Below are positions 1 through 8,113 of a stretch of DNA of 44,186 nt, piece by piece; positions within the stretch are counted from its first letter, which is position 1; each line of letters opens with the position of its first letter. The position numbers were made by a program, and so were the translations under genes. The notes beneath the pieces are model-generated. The model was not told the DNA's origin, ran no database searches, and worked only from the letters and a program-made list of their open reading frames with translations. The stretch comes from an uncultured Campylobacter sp. (lineage in GTDB: Bacteria; Campylobacterota; Campylobacteria; Campylobacterales; Campylobacteraceae): NCBI RefSeq assembly GCF_938015785.1, contig NZ_CALLWC010000034.1, positions 1 through 44,186 of the forward strand, written 5' to 3'.

Positions 1-2
1 TG

Positions 3-455
3 GCAGCCGCGGCGCACAAGCTTTTTCCGCTGTCACGCCTTTTATGCGGCCACAGTCTCGGAAGCGGCTATTACTATACGCTCGAAACGGGAAAGCCTAT
101 AAACAAAGAACAGATCGAAGCGCTTGAAAAATCTATCCAAAAGGCATACGAAAAGGGGCGTAAAGTCCCGCCGGGGCTTTATTCGCATCTGGGGCTTTTA
201 TATCTAAGCGCGGGCAACGGCGTGAGGGCGAGGGAGAGCTTTGAAAAAGAAGCTCAGGCCTTCCCTGAATCAAAACCGTTTTTGACCTTCGTTACAAACC
301 CCGCCGCGCTTAAAAAAGCTGAGGCTGCAGCCAAGCCCGGCGCCGATAAAGCCCAAGGATCAAGCGGACGCGAAGCCGCCAAAGCAGCCTCTGCAAAGCA
401 AGGCAAAGTTGCCGCAAAGCAGGGCGGCAAAACGAATAAAAAGGCTAAAAAATGA
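3..455 (+). CDS. DUF4810-type lipoprotein-operon protein (5' end cut)
   Basis: Open reading frame entering from the left edge, so the start and any lipoprotein signal are missing. The stretch containing PPGLYSHLGLLYLSAGN, followed by an FEKEAQAFPES-like segment, is the hallmark of DUF4810 (GNA1163-like) proteins, which are encoded beside a GNA1162/DUF799 lipoprotein and a CsgG-like lipoprotein. The last ~45 residues are an Ala/Lys-rich tail that would be disordered and basic. The stop overlaps the next ATG in an ATGA arrangement, so the two genes are translationally coupled. The family is thought to act at the outer membrane with CsgG-like partners, but its molecular function is not known. 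Family identity is fairly sure; the first ~15 residues are poorly conserved by eye. Confidence 0.75.
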   Translation, partial: AAAAHKLFPLSRLLCGHSLGSGYYYTLETGKPINKEQIEALEKSIQKAYEKGRKVPPGLYSHLGLLYLSAGNGVRARESFEKEAQAFPESKPFLTFVTNPAALKKAEAAAKPGADKAQGSSGREAAKAASAKQGKVAAKQGGKTNKKAKK

Positions 456-1132
456 AAAATAAAGCTCAAATAGCGATTTTTAGCGTATTCGTGGCGCTGT
501 TTTTTAACGCGTGCGCTCTAAGCGAGCCTGAAATTTACGACTACTCGGCGCTTCAGCAGGCTAAGCCGCGATCGATTTTGGTGCTGATGCCGACAAACGA
601 ACCTACCGAAGTGGACGCAGGTGCTGCCGTGCTTGCCAACGCGATCTATCCGCTAAGCGAGGCGGGCTATTACGTATTTTCGCCTACGCTCGTGCATGAG
701 ACCTTCAAAAATAACGGAATTTACGAAGCGAGCGAGATCCAAAACGTCTCCGCGCACAAGCTAAGACAGATTTTCGGCGCAGACGCCGTGCTATACATGG
801 ATGTCGTCAAATACGGTACTTCGTATATGCTGCTAAATAGCGTAAGCGTCGTGGCGGTCAATGCTAAGCTAGTGGATCTGCGAAGCGGCGCGACGCTCTG
901 GGAGGGCTCGGCGCAGGTAAGCGACGACTCAAGCAGAGGCAGTAGCGATCTTGTAGGCATGCTGATCTCCGCGGTTATCAAACAGATCGGCGATACCGTC
1001 TCCGACGCGGGATACAAGCTCTCTGCGAGCGCAGATGCGATGCTGCTGGGCCAAAACTGCAACAAATGCTTGCTCTACGGCCCGTATTCGCCGCACTACG
1101 GCCAGGATAGACAGCTTGGCGGCGGAAAATAA
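452..1132 (+). CDS. GNA1162/DUF799-family outer-membrane lipoprotein
   Basis: 226 residues. An N-terminal hydrophobic segment ends in a lipobox-like FNAC with the lipidated cysteine at residue 21. The body matches the GNA1162 (DUF799) family: an early strand SILVLMPTNEPTEVDA, the conserved ADAVLYMDVVKYGTSY region, and the C-terminal pair of cysteines followed by LLYGPYSPHYG. Known members are small alpha/beta lipoproteins encoded with DUF4810 and CsgG-like proteins, suggesting a periplasmic or outer-membrane assembly role; the function is unproven. The start overlaps the stop of the upstream DUF4810 gene by ATGA, and the DIP1984-family gene begins 18 nt after its stop, so all may be one transcript. 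Confidence 0.88.
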   Translation: MKNKAQIAIFSVFVALFFNACALSEPEIYDYSALQQAKPRSILVLMPTNEPTEVDAGAAVLANAIYPLSEAGYYVFSPTLVHETFKNNGIYEASEIQNVSAHKLRQIFGADAVLYMDVVKYGTSYMLLNSVSVVAVNAKLVDLRSGATLWEGSAQVSDDSSRGSSDLVGMLISAVIKQIGDTVSDAGYKLSASADAMLLGQNCNKCLLYGPYSPHYGQDRQLGGGK

Positions 1133-1150
1133 ATTTTAAAAAGGACGAAA

Positions 1151-1606
1151 ATGAAACTAGCCGAGGCGCTGATACTGCGCGCCGACATACAAAAACGCAT
1201 CGAGCAGCTAAAATCAAGGCTCGCGGACAACGCAAAGGTGCAAGAGGGCGAGAAGCCCAGCGAAGAGCCAAAGGCGCTGCTAGCCGAGCTGGATGCGCTC
1301 ACGGATGAGCTTGAGCGCCTAATCGTTCGGATAAATTTAACCAACTGCACCGCAAAAGCGGACGGCAAAAGCCTAACCGAGCTAATCGCTAAGCGCGACG
1401 TACTCACGCTAAAAGCGGGCGCGCTGCGGGCTTTCGCGCAAACTGCCGCACAAAAGGTGGACGTTTATTCTCGCAGTGAGATTAAAATCCTAAGCACGGT
1501 CGACGTCGCGGCGCTGCAAAAGCAAGTAGATGAGCTAGCTAGGCAGATCAGACAGCTTGACACGACGCTGCAAGGCGCAAACTGGCAGACCGATCTGACC
1601 AACTAA
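1151..1606 (+). CDS. DIP1984 (DUF6847)-family protein
   Basis: 151 residues. The start MKLAEALILRADIQKRIEQL, the middle INLTN followed by LTELIAKRDVLTLKAG, and the end YSRSEIKILSTVDVAALQKQ match the DIP1984 family (sometimes labelled septicolysin-like), short all-helical proteins of unknown function. Two long helical hairpins with heptad-like Leu/Ile spacing are visible and there is no signal peptide. The ATG is preceded by a good ribosome site (AAAAGGACGAAA). It lies 18 nt downstream of the GNA1162-type gene but is not known to be functionally linked to it. Family assignment is confident; no activity should be inferred. Confidence 0.85.
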   Translation: MKLAEALILRADIQKRIEQLKSRLADNAKVQEGEKPSEEPKALLAELDALTDELERLIVRINLTNCTAKADGKSLTELIAKRDVLTLKAGALRAFAQTAAQKVDVYSRSEIKILSTVDVAALQKQVDELARQIRQLDTTLQGANWQTDLTN

Positions 1607-2009
1607 AGCGTCAAATTTAGCGGCGAAATTTGAAAGGATTTCGCGAAAAATAAAATTTCGGGTAAGTATCGCAAGGGGCGAGTACAAAAAATTATGGCAG
1701 CGCTCGCGGAAACGGCGCACCCCTTTTACGATTTATTTTCAGTAAATTTACAAGGGCAATGTAACTACGCAATGTAACTACCGCGTACTGATCTAGCGAT
1801 ACCCAGGGCGGGAACGGGGAAATTTTGAAACGAAATTTTGATTTTAATAGCGCGACTTGCTGGCTCGCGGCGAAATTTGGCGGCGATTTTGGCGGGTTTG
1901 ACGCTCAAATTTTTCGTTAAATTCAGGCGCGCTTGCAATTTTGCATTTTAGCCGCGAGTGTCAAATTTTACAAAAATCATAAAATTTAGCCAAATTTAAA
2001 GGATGAAAT
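1607..2009. other. Intergenic DNA rich in AAATTT words, no gene seen
   Basis: About 400 bp with no supported gene on either strand. It holds many AAATTT/GAATTT words and a perfect 13-bp tandem duplication listed separately. No clear intrinsic terminator for the upstream gene was found. The last bases carry the ribosome site and TTG start of the next gene. Confidence 0.6.
1756..1781. repeat. Perfect 13-bp tandem duplication
   Basis: The 13-mer GCAATGTAACTAC occurs twice head to tail with no mismatch. It lies in gene-free DNA. The exact duplication suggests a recent slippage or repair event. No insertion sequence is next to it. Confidence 0.9.
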
Positions 2010-2696
2010 TTGAAATTTAAAACCCTTGCGCTGGCGGTCGCGTTTTGCTTTGCGACCGGCGTAAATGCAGAGCTCGCTACAGAAGCGAATTCCATAAATT
2101 TTAGAAAAACGAGCGGCGCGGAACAAAATCTCGCGGACGCAAAAGACGCCAAATTTCAACACGCGCATTTTAAAAACGCAGATACCGCAGCGAGCGGCAC
2201 AACCCCAAACTCATCGCAAAAAGCAACCCTCATCGACGAAGCGAAAAATTTCTACCGCGTGGACGAGCTACTGTTTCGTAGTGCTCAGCTTGACGGAAAC
2301 GACGCCGCAAAGCTGCACGAGCTGGGTGTCAAAAGCATCGTAAATCTGCGCCATTTTAGCAGAGGCGGCGACAAAAGGGTGTTTGGGGATCAATTTTGGC
2401 TCGCGAACAAGCCGCTTCGAAGCTGGGAGATAAAGCCCGCGCAGATCGCGGACGTCTTGCGCACCATTCGCGAGCGCCAAAAGGAGGGTGCCGTGCTCGT
2501 GCACTGCTATCACGGAGCCGATCGCACGGGCCTTGTGGTGGCGATGTACCGCGTGATCTATCAGGGCTGGAGCTTGGATGCCGCGCGTAGCGAGATGATA
2601 GAGGGCGGATACGGCTTTCATCCCATGTGGCAAGATATCGCGGGCTTTTTGACGCCGCAAAACGAAGCGCTCGTAAGAACCGAGCTTGGAATTTAG
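2010..2696 (+). CDS. Exported dual-specificity/tyrosine phosphatase-like protein
   Basis: 228 residues starting at TTG, chosen because AAGGA lies 7 nt upstream and the residues that follow form a clean signal peptide ending near VNA (residues 18-20). A low-complexity Asn/Ser/Ala-rich stretch (about 21-75) precedes a phosphatase fold. The P-loop HCYHGADRTG fits the HCx5R signature of cysteine-dependent dual-specificity/tyrosine phosphatases, and an upstream SIVNLRHFSRGGD resembles the usual general-acid/substrate loop region. It probably acts in the periplasm on phospho-sugars, phospholipids or phosphopeptides; the substrate is unknown. The ATG at 2003 opens only a five-codon frame and is not the start. 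Fold and active site are confident, substrate is not. Confidence 0.85.
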   Translation: MKFKTLALAVAFCFATGVNAELATEANSINFRKTSGAEQNLADAKDAKFQHAHFKNADTAASGTTPNSSQKATLIDEAKNFYRVDELLFRSAQLDGNDAAKLHELGVKSIVNLRHFSRGGDKRVFGDQFWLANKPLRSWEIKPAQIADVLRTIRERQKEGAVLVHCYHGADRTGLVVAMYRVIYQGWSLDAARSEMIEGGYGFHPMWQDIAGFLTPQNEALVRTELGI

Positions 2697-3243
2697 ACGA
2701 AATTCGCCCGTTAGATCAAACGGTGGCGAAATTTGTAAATTTAATAATGACAAAGTGCCGTTTATAACGAAATTTTAGAATACGAGCTACGTATATTTTC
2801 TGGGGCGAGGCTCTGGGTACACCAAAATAGGGGCGAAAAACGAGCTGCAAAGACGCGCGGAGTTTGAGCAAAAATTTGAGGCGTACAAGCAAAAGGCGCG
2901 AGAAATTTTAAATTTATAGATATTGCTAAAATTTTACTCTTTGCGGCGAGCTAAATTTAAGGCCGCAAATTTCTAAAAAATATAGTAAAGAGATTGCAAG
3001 ATAGCAAAATTTAAGTCGTAAAAATTTACGCATTTTTCTACTAAAAATTCTCATACCTTTTTCAAATATGCGCTCATACCGCTGCGGCGCATGCATAACA
3101 AGCAAAAAGCTAAATTTTAAGAGCCCAATTTGCGCTTGCGGCGACTGAGAGCGTTAAACGTCCGCAAATATCAGACAAAATATTCGTAAATTTAGCCGAA
3201 ACGCAGTAAAATTTGAGCGGCAAATTTAACAAAAGGAGCGATC
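2697..3243. other. Intergenic DNA with a coding remnant
   Basis: About 550 bp without an intact gene. It contains an open, startless 46-codon frame (listed separately) and otherwise AAATTT-rich DNA. The end supplies the ribosome site AAAAGGAGCG of the following GTG-started gene. Confidence 0.55.
2779..2919 (+). pseudogene. Startless C-terminal coding remnant
   Basis: The frame is open from just after a TAG (2776-2778) to TAG at 2917-2919 and reads like real protein: ...YVYFLGRGSGYTKIGAK followed by a charged helix NELQRRAEFEQKFEAYKQKA. There is no ATG, GTG or TTG with a ribosome site. I read it as the 3' end of a gene whose 5' part has been lost. The family was not recognised. It could still be a chance open frame. 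Confidence 0.4.
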
Positions 3244-3927
3244 GTGGAAAATTTATTGTTAGCGCAGCTGCGCGAGGCGCTACCGCAGGGCATGCGCGTG
3301 CCAAGCGAACTTGAGGCGCTTTATGCGTGGATCGAAGCGAATGGCTTTTATGACGACGCGGGCGGGCGCAGACGCGGCTATCTCTACCCACAGGATCGGC
3401 TGCAGCAGAGTTGGAGCGACGATGAGCGCGAGGGCGGCACGGACATCGCCTTTTTCACGGATGAGCCGAAAAATCGCGACGAGGAGCTAAGGTATTGGTT
3501 TTACGGCGAGGATCGCGAGCTTGCCTCGGAGATCAAGCAGCAGCTTTGTGTGTTTGCGGGTAGCGGCTCGGAGGGCTCGATGTGCGCGCTGTGGCTGGAT
3601 GATGCGGGCGAGACGAAGATCGTGCACATGGGCTCCGGCTCGGGTTCGACGATGACCTGCGTTTTGGCTCATAGCGGGCTTGATTTTTTGCGATTGCTTG
3701 CGATCGGATACGATGAGATCTGCTGGGACGAGGATTTTAGCGCTCCGCCAAACAGCGAGGAGGACGACTTTATCGTGCATCCAAACCTGAAATTTCAGCA
3801 GTGGGTAACACAGACGTTCAAAACGACGATCCCGCAAACAGCGCTTGAGCTCGTCACTCCCGCGCATCTAGACGACGAGAACCCGAGCGATGAGTTTTTG
3901 ATCTGGGTAAATCGCGTCGCGGGATAA
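3244..3927 (+). CDS. SMI1/KNR4 (SUKH)-like cytoplasmic protein, possible orphan immunity protein
   Basis: 227 residues, starting at GTG with AAGGAG about 6 nt upstream. The opening helix, acidic character, the IAFFTDEP segment, the glycine-rich turn GSGSEGSMCALWL and the LLAIGYDEICWDEDF region resemble SMI1/KNR4 (SUKH) domain proteins, which often neutralise polymorphic toxins in bacteria. No toxin gene lies next to it: upstream is a phosphatase and downstream 1.5 kb of decayed DNA. It may therefore be an orphan immunity gene retained after toxin loss, or a housekeeping SUKH protein. The last ~50 residues continue beyond the core domain. The family call rests on pattern recognition only. Confidence 0.6.
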   Translation: MENLLLAQLREALPQGMRVPSELEALYAWIEANGFYDDAGGRRRGYLYPQDRLQQSWSDDEREGGTDIAFFTDEPKNRDEELRYWFYGEDRELASEIKQQLCVFAGSGSEGSMCALWLDDAGETKIVHMGSGSGSTMTCVLAHSGLDFLRLLAIGYDEICWDEDFSAPPNSEEDDFIVHPNLKFQQWVTQTFKTTIPQTALELVTPAHLDDENPSDEFLIWVNRVAG

Positions 3928-5409
3928 AATTTAAAGCGGCTTTTGCGCTGCTTAATGAAGTATTGCGGGGTTTGCTTTCACAGGGAACCTTGTGAAATTT
4001 AAGCTTTTGCTGGCTAATTTAAAGAGCCTAAATTTAATGGATATCTTTTGATTAAAATTTTAATGGTAGCGGTATCTATTTGGAAAAGCATTAATCATCT
4101 ATTATTGCTTTTGCTACTCTTAAAATTTTTAATAAATTTGCTCGATAGAATTTAACTCTTTGCAGTGTGGCGGTAGAATTTTTGCTGCTATCCGAAATAA
4201 GACGCGATAGAAAAGTTGCTGCGTCTTTAGGAATCCAAATAAAAATTTAGCTAAATTCCGCGTGGATGGATTATATCAAAGCATGGAAGTTCTGTCGGTT
4301 TAGCAAAGAACTGATTGAGACTAAATTCTAAAGCAGAAAAAACAAGGTTAAAAGCTTTTCGGTAGTTTTGGCGATAGGTTGTCTTTAAATGTCGTATCAG
4401 AAAAATTGTAACCGCAGCGACGCAGGCAGCGCGCGCAGAGCAAAAAATGGCGCGAGCATCTGTATCGGCGTAGCGTTTTTAGGCTTCGTACGAAAGATCG
4501 TATCCAAACGATCCTATTGCCAAATATCTGCATAAATTACGACGGATTTTTATCGAGGGTATGGGGGGCGAGCTACAAGGCGTATCCAGCGAATATGTCT
4601 TTGCAGCTAGCTGCGCGCAGGCATTTAAAAGACGGAAAGTAAAAGCGAACAGGTTGAAATCTGAAAGCATTAATAGGCGCGCAATAGGCAAATTGCGCTC
4701 AGTGGCGAAGTGAGCGCAAACTTTTTGGCAGCTTTGAGCTGTTTGCACGCGCGTAGGGTGGCAGGCGCTACTTTACTTTAAATCTCTTTTTGGATCTTGG
4801 GTTTGCGCGTGCAGAGCAGCAAGCGCTAAGCAGCTCGGCGCGGAGGTATCGTATTTTGCACCGCTTTCGCAGTAACTTCTCCTTGATACCTACCAGCTGA
4901 CGCACTTTCTAGCAAGATGAGTGATTGTTGTTTTGACATTGATGAGGATGAGCTTGGCGGGCTTATGACAGCATATACAGCTCAGTAGCCGTAAACGCGT
5001 AGTTCGCAGCGTTTTATGAATTTAGCGGAGGGTTTGAGCCGGGTGGGCATGCATAGTTTTTTAGCGCCTTGTGGAAATTTAAGACGAGTGTTATTGCGAG
5101 CGGGTGCAAATTTTTAGGTAAAATTTTATGCTCATTGATTTTTATATGGCTGCACTAAAGCATGCTCTATACGGAAAAATTTCGTATAAATTTTTAACGT
5201 AAGCTTTGCCCATTTAAGGGGAGAGGAGAAGGGAATAAAATTTTACGATCAAAAGGGTGGGGGATTATTCAGCAGGCTGTGTGTGCAACGCAAAAATAGC
5301 GATACAGGAAGCGTGCCGTGCCAAGCAGTGCGGATGAAAAGATGATTTTCATCCGCCACTTTTAAAATAAAATTTCGCGACCAAAAAGGCGTTTTTGCCT
5401 TTGTAAATT
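3928..5409. other. 1.5-kb gene-poor region, probably decayed genes
   Basis: No intact gene is supported. Fragments that look once-coding on the plus strand include a frame near 4480-4640 (residues like YDGFLSRVWGASYKAYP, ending in stop) overlapping a second open frame in another phase, and a 23-codon ORF at 4917-4988 reading MSDCCFDIDEDELGGL, which could be the truncated start of a metal-related membrane protein. Minus-strand open frames over the same bases look like shadows. AAATTT words are sparser here than in other gaps, consistent with decayed coding DNA rather than old spacer. No RNA gene was recognised. Confidence 0.45.
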
Positions 5410-5937
5410 TTAAAATTTTGCTAAAAATTCTTTGTATTTTTCTGCACTTTTTGCGATATATTCGCTATCTAGATGAAATGAAAATCCATAGCCAAAGTGG
5501 CACGGCAGCAGTTTAGCACCCGTAAAATTCATCGCGCATTTAAAAGGCGTGATAACTTCTTCTATGCCAAATCCGATCGTGCCGTCTTTTTTATAGTTGT
5601 TTTGCTCGTCGCCTATAGTGATCGCTAGGGAGAATTCTTTACCTTTTAGCTTGCCGCCGGTGCTGCCGTAAGCCCAGTCGTAGGCGAATACATCGTCGAA
5701 CCACTGCTTTAAAAGCGGCGGATAGCTGTACCAATAAAGTGGAAACTGAATGATAATTTTATCGTGGCTTAAAAGTAGCTCCTGCTCGCGCGCAACATCT
5801 ATTTTGCCGTTTGGATAAGCAGCGTAAATTTCGTGAATATCAAATTTATCCGCTTGCTTTTTGGCTACCTCGCGCCACGCCTTATTTGCGTGTGAGCTTG
5901 CCATATCGGGATGAGCGATGATGATTAGGTTTTTCAT
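5410..5937 (-). CDS. NAD(P)H:quinone oxidoreductase, flavodoxin-like fold (KefF/YwrO/MdaB type)
   Basis: 175 residues. The N-terminus MKNLIIIAHPDMASSHANKA is the FMN-phosphate loop strand of the Flavodoxin_2 family, and the IIIQFPLYWYSYPPLLKQWFDDVF segment is its most conserved motif. The FAYDWAYGSTGGKLKGK region also fits and precedes the LAITIGDEQ strand. Members reduce quinones or other electrophiles by two electrons with NAD(P)H using bound FMN/FAD, in the cytoplasm. A ribosome site AAGGAG lies before the ATG and a TATAAT lies ~30 nt upstream. It is monocistronic by position. The exact subfamily (KefF, MdaB or YwrO) cannot be told without alignment. Confidence 0.85.
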   Translation of the reverse strand: MKNLIIIAHPDMASSHANKAWREVAKKQADKFDIHEIYAAYPNGKIDVAREQELLLSHDKIIIQFPLYWYSYPPLLKQWFDDVFAYDWAYGSTGGKLKGKEFSLAITIGDEQNNYKKDGTIGFGIEEVITPFKCAMNFTGAKLLPCHFGYGFSFHLDSEYIAKSAEKYKEFLAKF

Positions 5938-5964
5938 ATTTTCTCCTTGTTTGAAATTTCTTAC

Positions 5965-5970
5965 ATTATA
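5965..5970 (-). promoter_or_regulatory. -10 element TATAAT of the oxidoreductase gene
   Basis: A consensus TATAAT on the minus strand, 27 nt upstream of the ATG, within T/A-rich DNA. No -35 match was seen, which is normal for Campylobacter sigma-70 promoters. Confidence 0.45.
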
Positions 5971-6302
5971 TGTTTTTTGGCTGAAATTTTGATTTACTAT
6001 TCAGATACTTATATTATGAAGGATCTAAAATTTATATACGAAATGCGATAGGCTTTGTAATCGTAAAATTTTATCAGAATTAAATTTTTTACATAAATTT
6101 TATCTGCGAGATTTCATTTAAATTTATAAGTAGATTTTGACCTTAGCCATATTGGAGTGACAAGAGAGATAAAATTTGGTTTATGCGAGACTTTACTTAT
6201 CAACAAAATTTAAGTTTAAGTAGATACTCTGGATGGGATATTTGCGTCATTGCTTTTAGGTAAATTTCAATATTAGTGTTTAAGTCTTAAGCGAATTAAT
6301 AA

Positions 6303-6323
6303 AGCCGAGAGCGAGTCTCGGCT
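6303..6323 (-). terminator. Intrinsic terminator of dcuA
   Basis: A perfect 8-bp stem (AGCCGAGA / TCTCGGCT) with a 5-nt loop starts 6 nt after the dcuA stop and is followed on the minus strand by TTTATTAATT. Good form for a Rho-independent terminator. Confidence 0.85.
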
Positions 6324-6328
6324 AAATT

Positions 6329-7816
6329 TTACAATAAAATCGGTGCTATTAGAAAGCCGAGCGCTACTGAAAATGCTATAGCTAAAACACCTGGGAGGAA
6401 AAAGGAGTGGTTGAATATATATTTACCTATCCTAGTAGTTCCGGTATCATCCATCTGAACGGCTCCAAGTAAGGTCGGATACGTAGGAAGCACGAATAGT
6501 GCGGAAACTGCAGCGAACGATGCAACTAAGATATATGCGTCTCCGTTATTTGTAGCAGTTAGTCCAAGCGCAGCAATAACCGTAGGTATAAGCGCTTTTG
6601 CAGTAGCGGCTTGAGAGTAAAGAAGCATACTCGCAAAAAATAACGCTATAGCTAGCATAAATGGATAGTCTTTGACAAAATCACCAGCGAAATTTTTGAT
6701 AGCATCGGTATGATTTACCACGAAAGTATCACCTAGCCACGCTACGCCGAGTACGCATACGCACGCCGTCATACCACTTTTAAATGTAGCGGTATTAAAT
6801 AGCTTATCGACTTTGACGCCACAACTTACCGTTATTAGAGTAGCGATGACTAACATGAAACTCATAATGGCATTATCTCTAGTTAGCACTAATACTTTAG
6901 TAGGTTTATCGGTATTTTCTACGTATTTTACATTGGTAGTTGAGTCGGTTTTGACTTTTATGTTTTTTGCGACTAGTTCGTTAAATTTATCAGGATCTTT
7001 GCTTTCATAGATTTTTTCGTAGCCTGTCACGTAACTTGGTTTTATCCAGCCTACATTTTTGCTAATAGCCGTAGCGTATAAAACGACGGCGATAACACCG
7101 ATCAAAAATATCAATACCGATCTTTTGGCTCCTGCAGGAAGTTCTTTATTTTCTTCTGTTTTAACCTCTTTTATTAAGCCCTCTTTAAGCCTTCTTTGAT
7201 ATTCTGGATCGCTACTTAGATCGAGATTATAAAATAAATTTATAACAAGAGCCGTAAGCATACAACCGATAAAGGTCGTAGGTATCCAAATAGCAAGCAA
7301 TAATGGATAGCTAATGCCTAATCCGCCTAAAGCATGCTCGCCTGCCATAAATACAACCGCCGCTGAAACGGGGCTAGCAGTAATGGCTATCTGGCTAGCG
7401 ACGACGGCTATACTAAGAGGTGCACTAGGCTTAATATTTTGAGTCTTTGCTACCTCTGCAATGACAGGTATCATAGAAAACGCCGTATGTCCCGTCCCTG
7501 CAAATACCGTAAGCAAATATGTAACTATCGGAGCTAAGAAATTTATATATTTTGGGTGTTTTCTTAGTATTCCTTCGGCTATTTGTACCAAATAATCGAG
7601 TCCTCCTGCTACTTGCATAGCCGTAATAGCGGCGATAACAGACATAATGATTAAAATGACGTCCCATGGTATACTGCCCGCTTTTAGACCAAGCCCCAAC
7701 GTAAGAATGACGACGCCAAGACCGCCTGCATAGCCTATAGCCATACCACCTAGTCTAACACCCAAAAATATCGCACCGAAGAGTACGATCAATTGCAATA
7801 TCAATGAAATGTCCAT
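6329..7816 (-). CDS. dcuA: Anaerobic C4-dicarboxylate transporter DcuA
   Basis: 495 residues of mostly hydrophobic segments. It matches DcuA rather than DcuB: AIFLGVRLGGMAIGYAGGLG at the start, NFLAPIVTYLLTVFAGTGH near 92-110, CVCVLGVAWLGDTFV, LYSQAATAKALIPT and AVQMDDTGTTRIGKYIFNH. DcuA sits in the inner membrane and exchanges aspartate, fumarate and succinate, supplying fumarate respiration. E. coli DcuA is 433 residues; the extra length lies mainly between residues ~255 and 308, a polar Lys/Thr/Asp-rich loop probably facing the periplasm. It lies 286 nt downstream of aspA in the same direction. The ribosome site AAGGAG precedes the ATG and a strong terminator follows. Confidence 0.95.
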   Translation of the reverse strand: MDISLILQLIVLFGAIFLGVRLGGMAIGYAGGLGVVILTLGLGLKAGSIPWDVILIIMSVIAAITAMQVAGGLDYLVQIAEGILRKHPKYINFLAPIVTYLLTVFAGTGHTAFSMIPVIAEVAKTQNIKPSAPLSIAVVASQIAITASPVSAAVVFMAGEHALGGLGISYPLLLAIWIPTTFIGCMLTALVINLFYNLDLSSDPEYQRRLKEGLIKEVKTEENKELPAGAKRSVLIFLIGVIAVVLYATAISKNVGWIKPSYVTGYEKIYESKDPDKFNELVAKNIKVKTDSTTNVKYVENTDKPTKVLVLTRDNAIMSFMLVIATLITVSCGVKVDKLFNTATFKSGMTACVCVLGVAWLGDTFVVNHTDAIKNFAGDFVKDYPFMLAIALFFASMLLYSQAATAKALIPTVIAALGLTATNNGDAYILVASFAAVSALFVLPTYPTLLGAVQMDDTGTTRIGKYIFNHSFFLPGVLAIAFSVALGFLIAPILL

Positions 7817-8097
7817 TGCAAAACTCCTTATAAAGTAATTTTTTTAACGGCGCGCAGAATTCTAAAGATTTCAGCAGGTAAAATCCGAATTATCTTTATA
7901 ATTCAGTGGTCGGAATTCTATGCGGAATTTTATCCTAAAATTTCGCAAGTGGAATTTTACTCCACGGAAGCTAAATCTAACTTGATGAAATTCTGCATCT
8001 ACGGAATTCTGCACGATCAATTTTATCTATTTAGAATTCTACTTTGCGGAATTTCGCCTATTAAATTAACCGACGAAATTCCGCGCCGCACCTAGTT

Positions 8098-8113
8098 TGG
8101 AACTATTTTTTGC
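8098..8113. repeat. 16-bp repeat, copy 1 (3' end of aspA)
   Basis: The 16-mer TGGAACTATTTTTTGC is identical to 9820-9835. In both places it contains the last lysine codons and the TAG stop of a minus-strand gene. Confidence 0.85.

Larger units (their letters stand above)
5938..6328. other. Intergenic region with promoter and dcuA terminator
   Basis: The region between two minus-strand genes. It holds the oxidoreductase -10 box at 5965-5970 (minus), the dcuA terminator at 6303-6323, and AT-rich DNA between. An ATG at about 6016 on the plus strand opens only 11 codons (MKDLKFIYEMR) and could be the remnant of a divergent regulator gene; this is weak. Nothing else was recognised. Confidence 0.5.

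Noticed and set aside
4063..4155. 30-codon plus-strand ORF with a run of leucines (MVAVSIWKSINHLLLLLL)
   Set aside because: No ribosome site, AT-rich low complexity, and the leucine run follows from TTA/CTT/TTG bases in spacer DNA; probably chance.
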